NCBI RefSeq assembly: GCF_003217215.1
Contig: NZ_QJTD01000002.1
Coordinates: 570,654-634,653, forward strand
Reading direction: 5' to 3'
From: Winogradskyella epiphytica
GTDB taxonomy: Bacteria; Bacteroidota; Bacteroidia; Flavobacteriales; Flavobacteriaceae
DNA: 64,000 nucleotides
The stretch's first letter is position 1, and each line of letters opens with the position of its first letter. Below are positions 1 to 8,702 of this stretch, piece by piece. The notes under the pieces were generated by a model. The model had not been told where the DNA came from and ran no database searches. It was given only the letters and a program-made list of their open reading frames with translations. Both the position numbers and the translations under genes were made by a program.

Positions 1-2641
1 AATACATTTCGTTAATCTCATATCCTGCTGGTAATGGAATTTCTTTTAACTTCTTCTCCATTCCTAAAATCGCATACGCAGGACTCTCTAACTCCCCAGC
101 CATATCAGCCAAAACATGAACCACACGTTTTTGATTTTTACGATAGATACTCTTCGCTGCAGTAGTCTCACTAATAGATACCAAATCTGCAATAGGCACC
201 ATATTACCTTGTTTCGATTTTACTTTTAATTGTGAAATATCTGTAATAGTCGATTTTTCCTTTTCATCTAAAGCTAATACTAAACCAATCTGGTTAACAG
301 CATCTTCATCATACAAATGTGTAACAGCTCTATTAGACAATGCCATATTCATGGTATAAGCAATTTGCTGTGGAGCAACACCATATAACATAGCTTTTTC
401 TTTATTGATGTCAAACTGATATTCAATTTGATCATCTTCAACCATCCAATCGACATCTACCACATCGTCTGTATTTCTAAGTATACCTTGAATATGATTT
501 GCAATTTTCATTTGCTCATCATAATCAGGTCCATAAACTTCGGCAACAATAGTCGATAATACAGGTGGTCCTGGTGGCACTTCAACCAACTTCACATTGG
601 CATTATACTTTGAAGCAATCTTCTGAATATCTGGTCGTAATAATTTAGCGATATCATGACTTTGCAATGATCGATCATCTTTAGCCAATAAATTCACTTG
701 AATATCTGCCATATTAGATCCACCACGTAAATCATAATGACGCACCAAACCATTAAACGTAATTGGTGCAGACGTACCAACATAGTTTTGATAATTCACT
801 ACTTCTGGTCGTGTAGATAAATACTGTGAAATCTCTTGTGCCACAACTCCAGTTCGCTCTAGCGTTGTTCCTTCAGGCATATCAATGACAACTTGAAATT
901 CATTCTTGTTATCAAATGGCAACATTTTCACAGCTACCGAATTGGTAAAAAACAAAGCAAACGTGCCAAGTAATACGGCAAAAGTTCCTAGTAAAAATAA
1001 CCAACGTTTTCCACTATTTTCTAAAAGAGGTCTCTCAATCTTATTATAGATCTTATAAATACGCGTATCTTCTATTGCTTTTTCTGGTTTTTCTTCAGCA
1101 CCCTTTTTATCTTTTTCTCTCAAGAAAATATAACCTAAATAAGGTGTAATCGTTAGGGCTACAAATAAGGACAAAATCATGGCGATAGACGCTCCAATTG
1201 GCATTGGTGCCATATATGGTCCCATTAATCCAGATACGAAAGCCATTGGTAATACCGAAGCAATTACTGTAAACGTAGCTAAAATGGTCGGGTTTCCAAC
1301 TTCATTAATCGCATATAAAGCCGCTTGTTTAAATGGCAAGCGTTTCATTTTGAAATGCCTATGCATATTTTCGGCAATAATAATGGAATCATCGACGACG
1401 ATACCTGTAACAAATACTAATGCGAAAAGTGTGATTCGATTAAGCGTGTAATCCATCATATAGTAACTCAATAACGTTAATGCAAACGTAATTGGTACTG
1501 ATAAAAACACCACTAATCCACCACGCCAACCCATCGCCAACATTACAACAATAGTAACTGCAACAATAGATCCTATAAGGTGTAACAATAACTCTGAAAC
1601 TTTATGCGATGCAGTTTCTCCATAATTTCTAGTGATTTCTACTTGTACATCATCCGGAATTAAAGTCGCTCGTAAATGATCTACCTTATCTATAATAACT
1701 TCAGCAATTTTCATAGCATCTGCACCCTTTCTTTTAGCAACCGAAATGGTCACAGCAGGATATTCTGATTTATAATCTGAAGCCTTTTCACTTCCTGCTC
1801 CAAAACCTAAACTCACGTAATTCTGTGGTACTTCTGGACCATCAATAATCTTAGCCACCTGCTTCAAATAAATAGGTTGATTTTGCTGTACACCAACCAC
1901 TAAGTTTTCAACATCTGTTACAGATTCTAAGAACGTCCCAGTATTTACAAGGAATTCCGTATCGCTTTTATCAAAACTTCCAGCGCTTAATTGGCTGTTG
2001 TTTGCCTTAATCATTTCAGAGACAGACAAGAAGTCCAATCCACTTGCCGCTAATTTATCTTTATCTAAAACCACACGTAACTGACGGTCTCTTCCACCAA
2101 TTTTATGCGTTGTTGAAACATCATGTACCTTTTTAATTTCGGCTTCCAGCTCTAATGCCATTTGGCTTAATTGGTAATCATCGTAATTTTCGCTCCATAA
2201 GGTTAATCCCAACATTGGCACATCGTCAATAGCACGTGTTTTTACTAAAGGAAACGTTACACCATCAGGCATTTGGTCCATGTGCTTATTGATTTCGTTG
2301 TATAATTTCACAAACGAACGCTCAATATCTTCGCCTACATAAAATTGCACGATAACCATACCTTGCTCTTTCATCGACGTTGAATACACATATTCTACAC
2401 CTTTAATATTTGAGATTAATTGCTCTAACGGCTTAATTACGCGCGACTCTACTTCCGTAGGACTTGCTCCAGGATATCCTACAAAAATGTCTGCCATTGG
2501 CACATCAATTTGTGGTTCTTCCTCACGCGGAATTAAAAACGAACTATATACACCAATCACCATAAATACAATCATTAAAAGCACGGTGAGCTTCGATTGC
2601 ATAAAGACTTTGGCGATTTTACCTGCGATTCCTTCTTTCAT
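1..2641 (-). CDS. RND efflux transporter permease (C-terminus beyond window)
   Basis: Inner-membrane proton-driven pump subunit of a tripartite multidrug exporter. The ATG lies at 2641-2639 on the minus strand, and about 880 codons are open to the left edge, so the C-terminal end is missing; family members are about 1050 residues. Visible features are an N-terminal membrane segment followed by the PREEEPQIDVP porter-domain start, the YPGASPTEVE porter motif, and a TM4 with the paired acidic residues of the proton relay (GIVVDDSIIIAEN). It follows a periplasmic adaptor and a TolC gene in the same direction, which completes the pump. The DD-containing TM4 and overall sequence resemble the multidrug class more than the CusA heavy-metal class found later in the window. 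Substrate cannot be told. Confidence 0.93.
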   Translation of the reverse strand, partial: MKEGIAGKIAKVFMQSKLTVLLMIVFMVIGVYSSFLIPREEEPQIDVPMADIFVGYPGASPTEVESRVIKPLEQLISNIKGVEYVYSTSMKEQGMVIVQFYVGEDIERSFVKLYNEINKHMDQMPDGVTFPLVKTRAIDDVPMLGLTLWSENYDDYQLSQMALELEAEIKKVHDVSTTHKIGGRDRQLRVVLDKDKLAASGLDFLSVSEMIKANNSQLSAGSFDKSDTEFLVNTGTFLESVTDVENLVVGVQQNQPIYLKQVAKIIDGPEVPQNYVSLGFGAGSEKASDYKSEYPAVTISVAKRKGADAMKIAEVIIDKVDHLRATLIPDDVQVEITRNYGETASHKVSELLLHLIGSIVAVTIVVMLAMGWRGGLVVFLSVPITFALTLLSYYMMDYTLNRITLFALVFVTGIVVDDSIIIAENMHRHFKMKRLPFKQAALYAINEVGNPTILATFTVIASVLPMAFVSGLMGPYMAPMPIGASIAMILSLFVALTITPYLGYIFLREKDKKGAEEKPEKAIEDTRIYKIYNKIERPLLENSGKRWLFLLGTFAVLLGTFALFFTNSVAVKMLPFDNKNEFQVVIDMPEGTTLERTGVVAQEISQYLSTRPEVVNYQNYVGTSAPITFNGLVRHYDLRGGSNMADIQVNLLAKDDRSLQSHDIAKLLRPDIQKIASKYNANVKLVEVPPGPPVLSTIVAEVYGPDYDEQMKIANHIQGILRNTDDVVDVDWMVEDDQIEYQFDINKEKAMLYGVAPQQIAYTMNMALSNRAVTHLYDEDAVNQIGLVLALDEKEKSTITDISQLKVKSKQGNMVPIADLVSISETTAAKSIYRKNQKRVVHVLADMAGELESPAYAILGMEKKLKEIPLPAGYEINEMY

Positions 2642-2860
2642 TTTGTTTATTTATTTTGGGCGTTTTAACAGGCTATCCGTTACAATCTTTTTTTGCCATA
2701 TATGGCAGCAAAAAAAGGATTTCTACTTCTATCCTTAACGCGCTTACTCTTATGTGATTTACTCTTCTTTATAATACCTACAAGGTTTTTAGATACTGAA
2801 ATGAATTCAGCACTTCGCCTTGCAGAATACTGAATACTGCGACTATAATCTAAATACTAC

Positions 2861-3937
2861 CTACTGTACACTTACCTTAGCACCATTATAAAGCTTTCCT
2901 TCAGCAGAAACGATATAAGCTTCATTGGCATTTAAACCCGATAATACTTCTACTTGGTCTCCAAAAGTTCTTCCTAAACGTAACCAACGCAATAATGCTG
3001 TATTACTTTGGCTTACGGTATACACACCAGATAATTGGCCGTTAGTTATAATAGCTTCTGTTGGTACTAAAACCATTTCTGATTTAGCTTTACGTTCTAC
3101 AGGAAATTGAACCGTTGTAAACATGCCAGATAAAATGTTGGCATCTGTTTTATCTAAATTTATTTTCACTAAATATTGTCCGCCTGTATTTTTTGCTGAC
3201 GTACTTACTTCTGTTACTTTTCCTTTGATGGTTTGGTTAATAGATTTTACCAATACGTCAACCGTAGTTCCTTTTTTAATTTCAGAAATTTCAGATTCTG
3301 GTACCATAGCCATCACTTCAAAATGTCCTGGTGTTTCTATGCTAATTAGCGGCACTCCTGGATTTGCCATATTACCAGCTTCTACATTTTTACTAGTAAT
3401 AGTGCCGTTAAAAGGTGCTGTAATATTACTGTACGTAAATTGAGCATTCACTTCGTTCTTCATTTGTTTGGCCGATTCTAATCGTGCTTTTGCCATTTCA
3501 AAATTAGCCGTCATGTCATCCATTTCTTTTTGAGATGCACTGTTTTCTGCAAATAAATTTTTAAAACGGTTGTAATCTTTTTGTGCGTTATTAAAAGCAG
3601 CTGTTGCTTCTGTAATTCCAGCATTTACTTGTGCACGTTTAGCTTGTAAATCGGTATTATTAATAGACACCAATAATTGTCCTTTACGCACTTTATCACC
3701 AACATTAACGTGTACTTTGTTTACATAACCCATCATTCTAGTACTTAAATCTGCACTATTAGTGGCCTGAATTTTTCCGCTTACCGATAAAAACGGCGAA
3801 TTAGAATTTGCTTCTACCTGACTCGTTTTTACAACAATTGCAGGTGAATTATCTGCAACCGCTTTTTTGTCTTCACTACCGCAACTGGCTAATAGCAATG
3901 CTATAGATAATGTTAAGATGGTATATATTTTTTTCAT
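2861..3937 (-). CDS. RND periplasmic adaptor (membrane fusion protein), lipoprotein
   Basis: Bridges the RND permease and the TolC channel in the periplasm. The 358-residue protein starts with a lipoprotein signal whose lipobox is LLLASC (Cys19). It has the usual order: an N-terminal biotinyl-lipoyl half (near TRMMGYVNKVHVNVGDKV), an alpha-hairpin of about 100 residues, the second lipoyl half (FNGTITSKNVEAGNMANPG) and beta-barrel domains. It lies 219 bases upstream of the permease in the same direction. That gap holds only short imperfect repeats (aatactgaatactgc words) and no gene. Membership of the family is certain; substrate is not. Confidence 0.95.
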   Translation of the reverse strand: MKKIYTILTLSIALLLASCGSEDKKAVADNSPAIVVKTSQVEANSNSPFLSVSGKIQATNSADLSTRMMGYVNKVHVNVGDKVRKGQLLVSINNTDLQAKRAQVNAGITEATAAFNNAQKDYNRFKNLFAENSASQKEMDDMTANFEMAKARLESAKQMKNEVNAQFTYSNITAPFNGTITSKNVEAGNMANPGVPLISIETPGHFEVMAMVPESEISEIKKGTTVDVLVKSINQTIKGKVTEVSTSAKNTGGQYLVKINLDKTDANILSGMFTTVQFPVERKAKSEMVLVPTEAIITNGQLSGVYTVSQSNTALLRWLRLGRTFGDQVEVLSGLNANEAYIVSAEGKLYNGAKVSVQ

Positions 3938-4038
3938 TTTTAAAATTGTTTATTATTTAGGTCCTGTTTGCTTCGCAATGTGTTTTCGTCTAAAATAGAT
4001 TAGTCAATATTCGTCTCCTCAAGCACAGTCGAGAAGTT

Positions 4039-5346
4039 TTAGCCCTTAGTTAAAAATTGTAAATAAGCTTGTGCGTAATTGTATTCAAATATGGTTTGAT
4101 AATATTCCAATTGCTTTTGTGCGTATTGCGTTTCAGCTAACAATAAATCGGATGTTTTTTCTAAACCTTCTTTAAATCTGTTGGTACGAATTCTTAAAGA
4201 TTCTTCCGACTGTTCTAATGCTAAAGTTGTTAGCTTTAATTTATTATCTGCATCTAAAAATGCTCGTTTTGCTTTGTTTAATTCTAAATTACTTTGTGAT
4301 ACATATTGTGTATATTCTAATTTAGATTGCTCCAATTCGGATTTACTTTTTTTAGCTTTCCCAAAACGTTTAGATCCTTGAAAGATATCCCAACTCAACT
4401 GCGCTCCAAATAGATACCCATTTGCATCTCCTTGAAAAATTTGATCGTCATGTAACTCATAGCTTCCAAAAGCATTTAATCTTGGTAAAAAAGCCATTCT
4501 ATCTGCTTTATTCATTGCTTCATAAGCATTTGTTGCTAACTGCATTGCTTTAATATCTGAACGGTTTTCAGAAATAGATTTATCTGCAACATTAAAAGTT
4601 GCTACCGTTAAACTATCGGTTGGTGTATAAAGCACATACGATTCATCATTCATTAAAAAAGATAAATAGTTAGATGCATTTTGCACATTACTTTTTGCTG
4701 CTTGTAATTGGTTTTGAACTTCAGTCACTCGCACTTCCACATTCAAAACATCTGCACGTTGTAAATAGCCTTGTTTAAAACTATTATCAGCTAACTCTTT
4801 ATTGGCATTTGCTGCTTCATGCGCTTTTTCTAAAACCGCAACTGCTTTATAAGCTAGTTGTAATTGCATATAAGCTTTTTCTACTTCAAAAGCCAAATAA
4901 TCTTGTGTGCGCTCAGTTTTTAAAGACATGGCTTCCATTTTAGACTTGGCTGCTTTGCGTTGGTAAATACCATCTAAATTGATTAGTGGCTGTAAGATTT
5001 CAAACTTTGTAGTATAGTTTTCAATCTGCGAAGGGTTATTTAATAAGGCAGGATTAAAATCGTTTTGCGTTAGTATTTCTTGATTCAATTTAGAACCAAA
5101 TGCCATTAACGGATTGGTTGTTGCAATTCCTGTATGACTAGCACTAATGTTTGGTAAAAAAATAGCGTTAGTCTGACTGTAATCTGCTTTTGCTTGTTTA
5201 AACTCTTCCTGAGAAATCTTAATACTTGTGTTTTTTTCTGAAACTTTGGCTAAAACTTCTTCTTTAGTGATAGGCACCAAATCTTGCGCTTGGAGTGAAA
5301 AGCCCAAAGTCAAAAAAATTATAAGTAAGTAATAGGTTCTTTTCAT
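4039..5346 (-). CDS. TolC-family outer membrane efflux protein
   Basis: Outer-membrane channel of the efflux system. I place the start at the ATG 5346-5344, which gives a clean signal peptide (MKRTYYLLIIFLTLGFS then LQAQ) and 435 residues; a longer open frame to 5403 would cross the promoter. The mature protein is alpha-helical with the two-repeat OEP pattern (LAFEVEKAYMQLQLAYKA and a matching later copy ending QAYLQFLTKG). It is the first gene of the operon, with a predicted leader of about 15 bases. The promoter carries a GTAAC-N4-GTTAC activator site, so the whole pump is probably induced together with cydAB and the haem lipoprotein genes. Confidence 0.94.
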   Translation of the reverse strand: MKRTYYLLIIFLTLGFSLQAQDLVPITKEEVLAKVSEKNTSIKISQEEFKQAKADYSQTNAIFLPNISASHTGIATTNPLMAFGSKLNQEILTQNDFNPALLNNPSQIENYTTKFEILQPLINLDGIYQRKAAKSKMEAMSLKTERTQDYLAFEVEKAYMQLQLAYKAVAVLEKAHEAANANKELADNSFKQGYLQRADVLNVEVRVTEVQNQLQAAKSNVQNASNYLSFLMNDESYVLYTPTDSLTVATFNVADKSISENRSDIKAMQLATNAYEAMNKADRMAFLPRLNAFGSYELHDDQIFQGDANGYLFGAQLSWDIFQGSKRFGKAKKSKSELEQSKLEYTQYVSQSNLELNKAKRAFLDADNKLKLTTLALEQSEESLRIRTNRFKEGLEKTSDLLLAETQYAQKQLEYYQTIFEYNYAQAYLQFLTKG

Positions 5347-5366
5347 TTGTATTCTATTTAGTAGTA

Positions 5367-5410
5367 CAAATGTAGACCTAAGAAAAGCCACGGTTAGTAA
5401 CAAAGGTTAC
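5367..5410 (-). promoter_or_regulatory. Crp/Fnr-type activated promoter of the efflux operon
   Basis: Reading the minus strand, a perfect palindrome GTAACctttGTTAC (5410-5397, centre 5403.5) is followed by a perfect flavobacterial -7 box TACATTTG (5374-5367). The distance from palindrome centre to the first T of the box is 29.5 bases. If the box occupies -12 to -5, the site is centred at -41.5, the class II activator position, and transcription starts near 5362, about 15 bases before the ATG. No good -33 TTTG box is present, which fits activator dependence. The regulator is not identified. Confidence 0.7.
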
Positions 5411-5415
5411 CTAAG

Positions 5416-5451
5416 AAAAAAGGCACCTATAAATACATATATGTGCCTTTT
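5416..5451 (-). terminator. Rho-independent terminator of the short unit upstream of tolC
   Basis: Nine-base-pair stem AAAAGGCAC / GTGCCTTTT (5418-5426 with 5443-5451) with a 16-base AT-rich loop. On the minus strand it is followed by a run of six T. It lies between an upstream activated promoter (5558-5601) and the tolC promoter (5367-5410), so it isolates the two units. Confidence 0.75.
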
Positions 5452-5506
5452 AACAACCAACCAAAAACACTGATAACCACATCAGCATTATGTCCCAATA
5501 CTCCAT
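5450..5506 (-). CDS. Candidate 18-residue single-membrane-segment micropeptide
   Basis: Within the short transcript the frame ATG (5506-5504) to TAA (5452-5450) encodes MEYWDIMLMWLSVFLVGC. The C-terminal two thirds are hydrophobic and could span or lie in the membrane. The ATG is preceded by the A-rich TTCTTAAAAC, an acceptable flavobacterial initiation context, and the stop codon overlaps the first bases of the terminator stem, as is common for the last codon of a tiny gene. Size alone makes chance possible. The alternative is a non-coding RNA. Function unknown. Confidence 0.3.
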   Translation of the reverse strand: MEYWDIMLMWLSVFLVGC

Positions 5507-5557
5507 GTTTTAAGAAAACTGAACTATTGAATCCAATAATTTACATCATTGACGTTG

Positions 5558-5601
5558 CAAAGTTAAGACCATTTGAGTTAATATTAAGTAACTAATGTTA
5601 C
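5558..5601 (-). promoter_or_regulatory. Crp/Fnr-type activated promoter of the short unit
   Basis: Palindrome GTAACattaGTTAC on the minus strand (5601-5588, centre 5594.5), followed by a perfect -7 box TAACTTTG (5565-5558). The centre-to-box spacing is again 29.5 bases. Reading the site in the plus direction toward pncB gives no matching -7 box at the equivalent distance, so it points to the short unit and not to pncB. Confidence 0.65.
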
Positions 5602-5764
5602 TAAATATGGCACATTGACCATGTATTAGACTGAAATAACTGATTATTAGCTTCTATATAAAAATTCTAAGAACAATAAGACGCTGTTTCCTACAATATC
5701 TTTCGGATTCTTTAACATAAATCTTTCAAATTTTAAATATCTTGGTCTTTTAAATTAAAGTCTT

Positions 5765-7162
5765 ATGAATATTACTGCAGCATATACCGACCTCTATCAA
5801 CTCACCATGGCGCAAGTCTATTTTAGCACAAAGCACGATGGTCGTGTGGTCTTTGATTATTACTATAGGAATAATCCATTTGATGGTGGTTATTCAATTT
5901 TTGCAGGGTTAGAAGATTTATTAGATATTCTTGAAAACTTAAAATTTTCATCTTCTGACTTGCTTTTTTTAGAACAGCACGGATTTGAAAGAGCGTTTTT
6001 GGACTACCTAAGAGATTTCCGATTCCAAGGTAATATTCGTTCGAGTAAAGAAGGTGATGTAGTTTTCCCAACACGTCCTATTTTACAAGTTGAAGCTAAT
6101 ATTATTGAAGCACAAATTATAGAAACCCTTTTGCTCAATATTCTTAATTTCCAGACTCTGATAGCCACAAAAGCTAGTCGAATTAGACATAGTGCAAAAG
6201 ATGGCGTGTTATTAGACATGGGCTTACGTCGAGCGCATGCAACAGGAGGTTATTATGCTTCACGAGCTGCTATTATTGGTGGTTTTGATGGAACAAGTAA
6301 TGTCAAGGCTGCGGAGGCTTATAATATTCCTGCCTCAGGAACCATGGCACATTCTTTTATACAAAGCTATGGTGATGAACTAGAGGCTTTTCGAGATTTT
6401 GCAAAAGTCAGACCTAAGAACTGTGTTCTATTAATTGATACGTACAACACGCTTAAAATTGGACTACCAAACGCTATAACTGTAGCTAAAGAAATGGAAA
6501 GCCGAGGAGAGCAGTTAATGGGAGTTCGATTAGACAGTGGTGATTTGGCTTATTTATCAAAAAGAACGCGAACTATTTTAGATGAAGCAGGATTGGGTTA
6601 TGTGAAAATTGTGGCTTCTAATCAATTGGACGAATACGTCATAAAAAGTTTAAAAGAACAAGGTGCGAAGATTGATATTTTTGGAGTAGGTACCAATCTA
6701 GTTACAGGTAAACCGGATGCGTCATTAGGTGGAGTTTACAAATTATCTGAATATAAAGGAGAACCTAGAATTAAACTTTCTGAAAACATCATTAAGGTCT
6801 CTCTTCCTTATAAAAAGCAAGTTTATCGAATGATAGATCAGAATGGCTTGTTCTATGGTGCCGATGCTGTAGGTATTTATTCTGAGGACAAAGTGAACGA
6901 AATGGTCCATCCTTTTGATTCAACTAAAAATTTAGACATAAGTGCTCTTAAGCATGAACCGCTTCTAGAAAGTGTAATGGAAAATGGCAAACGCGTAGTT
7001 CCTTTTAGAACAGTTAGTGAAATCGCTGAGTATTCAAAATCGAGAATGGCTAAACTCCCTGAGGAATACAAACGTTTTCAAAATCCACATATTTACAAAA
7101 TTGGACTTAGCAATAAACTTAAACAAGAACGTGATACCTTAGTTCGTCAACACAAAACCTAA
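5765..7162 (+). CDS. pncB: Nicotinate phosphoribosyltransferase
   Basis: Cytosolic enzyme of the Preiss-Handler NAD salvage route that joins nicotinate and PRPP to give nicotinate mononucleotide with ATP hydrolysis. The 465-residue protein begins TAAYTDLYQLTMAQVYF, the family's conserved start with the substrate-contacting Tyr and Asp. It carries the GMRRAHA-like LDMGLRRAHATGGYYA stretch, GGFDGTSN, the SGT.AH motif and the phosphate-binding RLDSGDL. It is followed 28 bases later by pncA, so the two salvage steps are probably co-transcribed. Length is normal. No clear -7/-33 pair was found upstream. Confidence 0.96.
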   Translation: MNITAAYTDLYQLTMAQVYFSTKHDGRVVFDYYYRNNPFDGGYSIFAGLEDLLDILENLKFSSSDLLFLEQHGFERAFLDYLRDFRFQGNIRSSKEGDVVFPTRPILQVEANIIEAQIIETLLLNILNFQTLIATKASRIRHSAKDGVLLDMGLRRAHATGGYYASRAAIIGGFDGTSNVKAAEAYNIPASGTMAHSFIQSYGDELEAFRDFAKVRPKNCVLLIDTYNTLKIGLPNAITVAKEMESRGEQLMGVRLDSGDLAYLSKRTRTILDEAGLGYVKIVASNQLDEYVIKSLKEQGAKIDIFGVGTNLVTGKPDASLGGVYKLSEYKGEPRIKLSENIIKVSLPYKKQVYRMIDQNGLFYGADAVGIYSEDKVNEMVHPFDSTKNLDISALKHEPLLESVMENGKRVVPFRTVSEIAEYSKSRMAKLPEEYKRFQNPHIYKIGLSNKLKQERDTLVRQHKT

Positions 7163-7190
7163 AGCATAGATTTACTAATAATTCTTTTTT

Positions 7191-7796
7191 ATGAAAACTC
7201 TTTTAATAGTTGATGTTCAGAACGATTTTATACCTGGCGGATCACTTTCTGTACCAGATGGTGAAAAAATTGTTCCTATAATTAATGATCTTCAAGATAA
7301 ATTTGATTTAGTAATCGCTTCACAAGATTGGCACCCTCAAGATCATGTGAGTTTTGCCAGTAATCACGATGGGAAATCTACTTTTGAAGAAATTCAACTT
7401 CATGGAAAACCACAAACTTTATGGCCTGATCATTGTGTTCAAGGGACAAAAGGTGCTGAATTTCATCCTGACTTAATAACAGATAAATTTGAAACTATTT
7501 TTAGAAAGGGAACAGACAAAGAGATAGATAGTTACAGTGCCTTCTTTGACAATGGCCATTTAAAGTCCACCGGATTAACCGGTTATTTAAAAGAAAAAGG
7601 AACTACGGAACTTTACCTATGTGGATTAGCGGCGGACATCTGTGTTTATTTTTCTGCTTACGATGCAAAAAAGGAAGGCTTCAAATGTTATTTTATCGAA
7701 GACGCTTCCAAGGCATTAGACCTTGAAGGCTTTGAAAAACAAAAGAAGGAATTAATTAATATGGGTATCCAAATTGTAACTTCGGATTCTATTTAA
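7191..7796 (+). CDS. pncA: Nicotinamidase
   Basis: Hydrolyses nicotinamide to nicotinate and ammonia, feeding PncB just upstream. The 201-residue isochorismatase-fold protein shows the catalytic Asp in LLIVDVQNDF, the metal ligands in SQDWHP plus a later His (LWPDHCVQGTKGAEF, which also holds the catalytic Lys), and the nucleophile Cys in LCGLAADICVYFSAYDA. Its stop codon overlaps by four bases the stop of the convergent gene on the other strand, so no terminator separates them. Confidence 0.95.
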   Translation: MKTLLIVDVQNDFIPGGSLSVPDGEKIVPIINDLQDKFDLVIASQDWHPQDHVSFASNHDGKSTFEEIQLHGKPQTLWPDHCVQGTKGAEFHPDLITDKFETIFRKGTDKEIDSYSAFFDNGHLKSTGLTGYLKEKGTTELYLCGLAADICVYFSAYDAKKEGFKCYFIEDASKALDLEGFEKQKKELINMGIQIVTSDSI

Positions 7797-8659
7797 TCAT
7801 CTAAGGAAGCATGTTTTGAAAAATTGCATAGTCGTTTCACTTCATCTAAAGCACGATTAATGCGTTTTTCTGAAATCCCTATGCTTTTCATTTCATGAGT
7901 GGCATCTAGTAACTCTTTCACCAAAATAACGTCCTTTTTAATAAGTAAGTGCTTTTCTTTTTTAGATAATGAGGTTAAGGTGGTTACAGGGTACAAAGCC
8001 AAAGAGTCTATATTAGCTTTTAAACCATTGTTTTTAGGATAATCCCAACCTAACATGGTTAATCCAACACATCTGCCATAATTTAAAGCATCTTTTGAAA
8101 ACCTTGTATTAGTGACCAACCAGCCTTGTTTTAAATGGGTTTTGTTTTTAGGATTTGAATTCCATTGCTTCTGAATATCTAAGAATCTTGAATTAATGTA
8201 CAATGGGACTTGCACACTACTCGACCCTCGAGCATCGGAATGAAACTTACATTCTATTGCGTAAACATTGCCCTCTTTTTCAGCCAAGACATCTATTTCA
8301 TGAGTAACACACGCTCCTTCTAAAATAATGCTGACTTTCGTTTTATACCCATTTTCTTTTAATAAAGCCGCAATCATACGTTCAAATGGATAGCCCGTAG
8401 GGCCTAATTCGAAAATAGCCCGCTTTAAACTGTAGCGAGAGGCTGATATCTTATTCTGTTTTTTTAATAATGCAAAGGCTTTCTTATAGATTTCATTTGA
8501 TGAAATACCATCGTATATAGAAGGACGTATTTGAGCAATAATAGCATCAACTTGCTCATCTGTAGTACTACAAGACTTCAGTGAATTCTTTAATTTTTCG
8601 ATTGAAAATGGTTCCATTCCTTCGGAACTTTTCTTTACAAATATTTCATTTTGTGACAT
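7793..8659 (-). CDS. ATP-cone domain fused to Mrr-like restriction-endonuclease fold
   Basis: Residues about 5-95 resemble the nucleotide-binding ATP-cone (FVKKSSEG.EPFSIEKLKNSL opening and an ISASRYSLKRAI helix end). Residues about 100-225 have the PD-(D/E)xK signature: Asp in HEIDVLAEKEG and the E-x-K in YAIECKFH. A C-terminal helical tail follows. Proteins of this arrangement are known as restriction-endonuclease-like ATP-cone proteins of unknown role; ATP or dATP could act as an allosteric switch. It stands alone here, overlapping the pncA stop, with no methyltransferase nearby, so a restriction role is not supported. Length 288. Confidence 0.75.
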   Translation of the reverse strand: MSQNEIFVKKSSEGMEPFSIEKLKNSLKSCSTTDEQVDAIIAQIRPSIYDGISSNEIYKKAFALLKKQNKISASRYSLKRAIFELGPTGYPFERMIAALLKENGYKTKVSIILEGACVTHEIDVLAEKEGNVYAIECKFHSDARGSSSVQVPLYINSRFLDIQKQWNSNPKNKTHLKQGWLVTNTRFSKDALNYGRCVGLTMLGWDYPKNNGLKANIDSLALYPVTTLTSLSKKEKHLLIKKDVILVKELLDATHEMKSIGISEKRINRALDEVKRLCNFSKHASLDD

Positions 8660-8702
8660 CGTCTATATGTTTTAATGGCTCAGACTCTTTTAAAACGCAT
8701 AT

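Larger units (their letters stand above)
5416..5553 (-). ncRNA. Predicted short activator-controlled transcript (possible sRNA)
   Basis: An independent transcription unit of about 138 bases is predicted from its own Crp/Fnr-type promoter (5601-5558, predicted start near 5553) and its own terminator (5416-5451). It could be a regulatory RNA of the FnrS kind (an Fnr-activated, Hfq-dependent sRNA of enterobacteria), though there is no sequence similarity I can claim. It also contains an 18-codon frame (5506-5450). Both readings are inference from promoter and terminator placement. Confidence 0.45.

Noticed and set aside
5588-5601. Palindrome as a regulator of pncB on the plus strand
   Set aside because: No TAnnTTTG box lies at the matching distance on the plus strand (TATTAGAC only), whereas a perfect one does on the minus strand.
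7793-8659. Restriction-modification system
   Set aside because: A nuclease-like domain is present but no methyltransferase or specificity subunit lies nearby.
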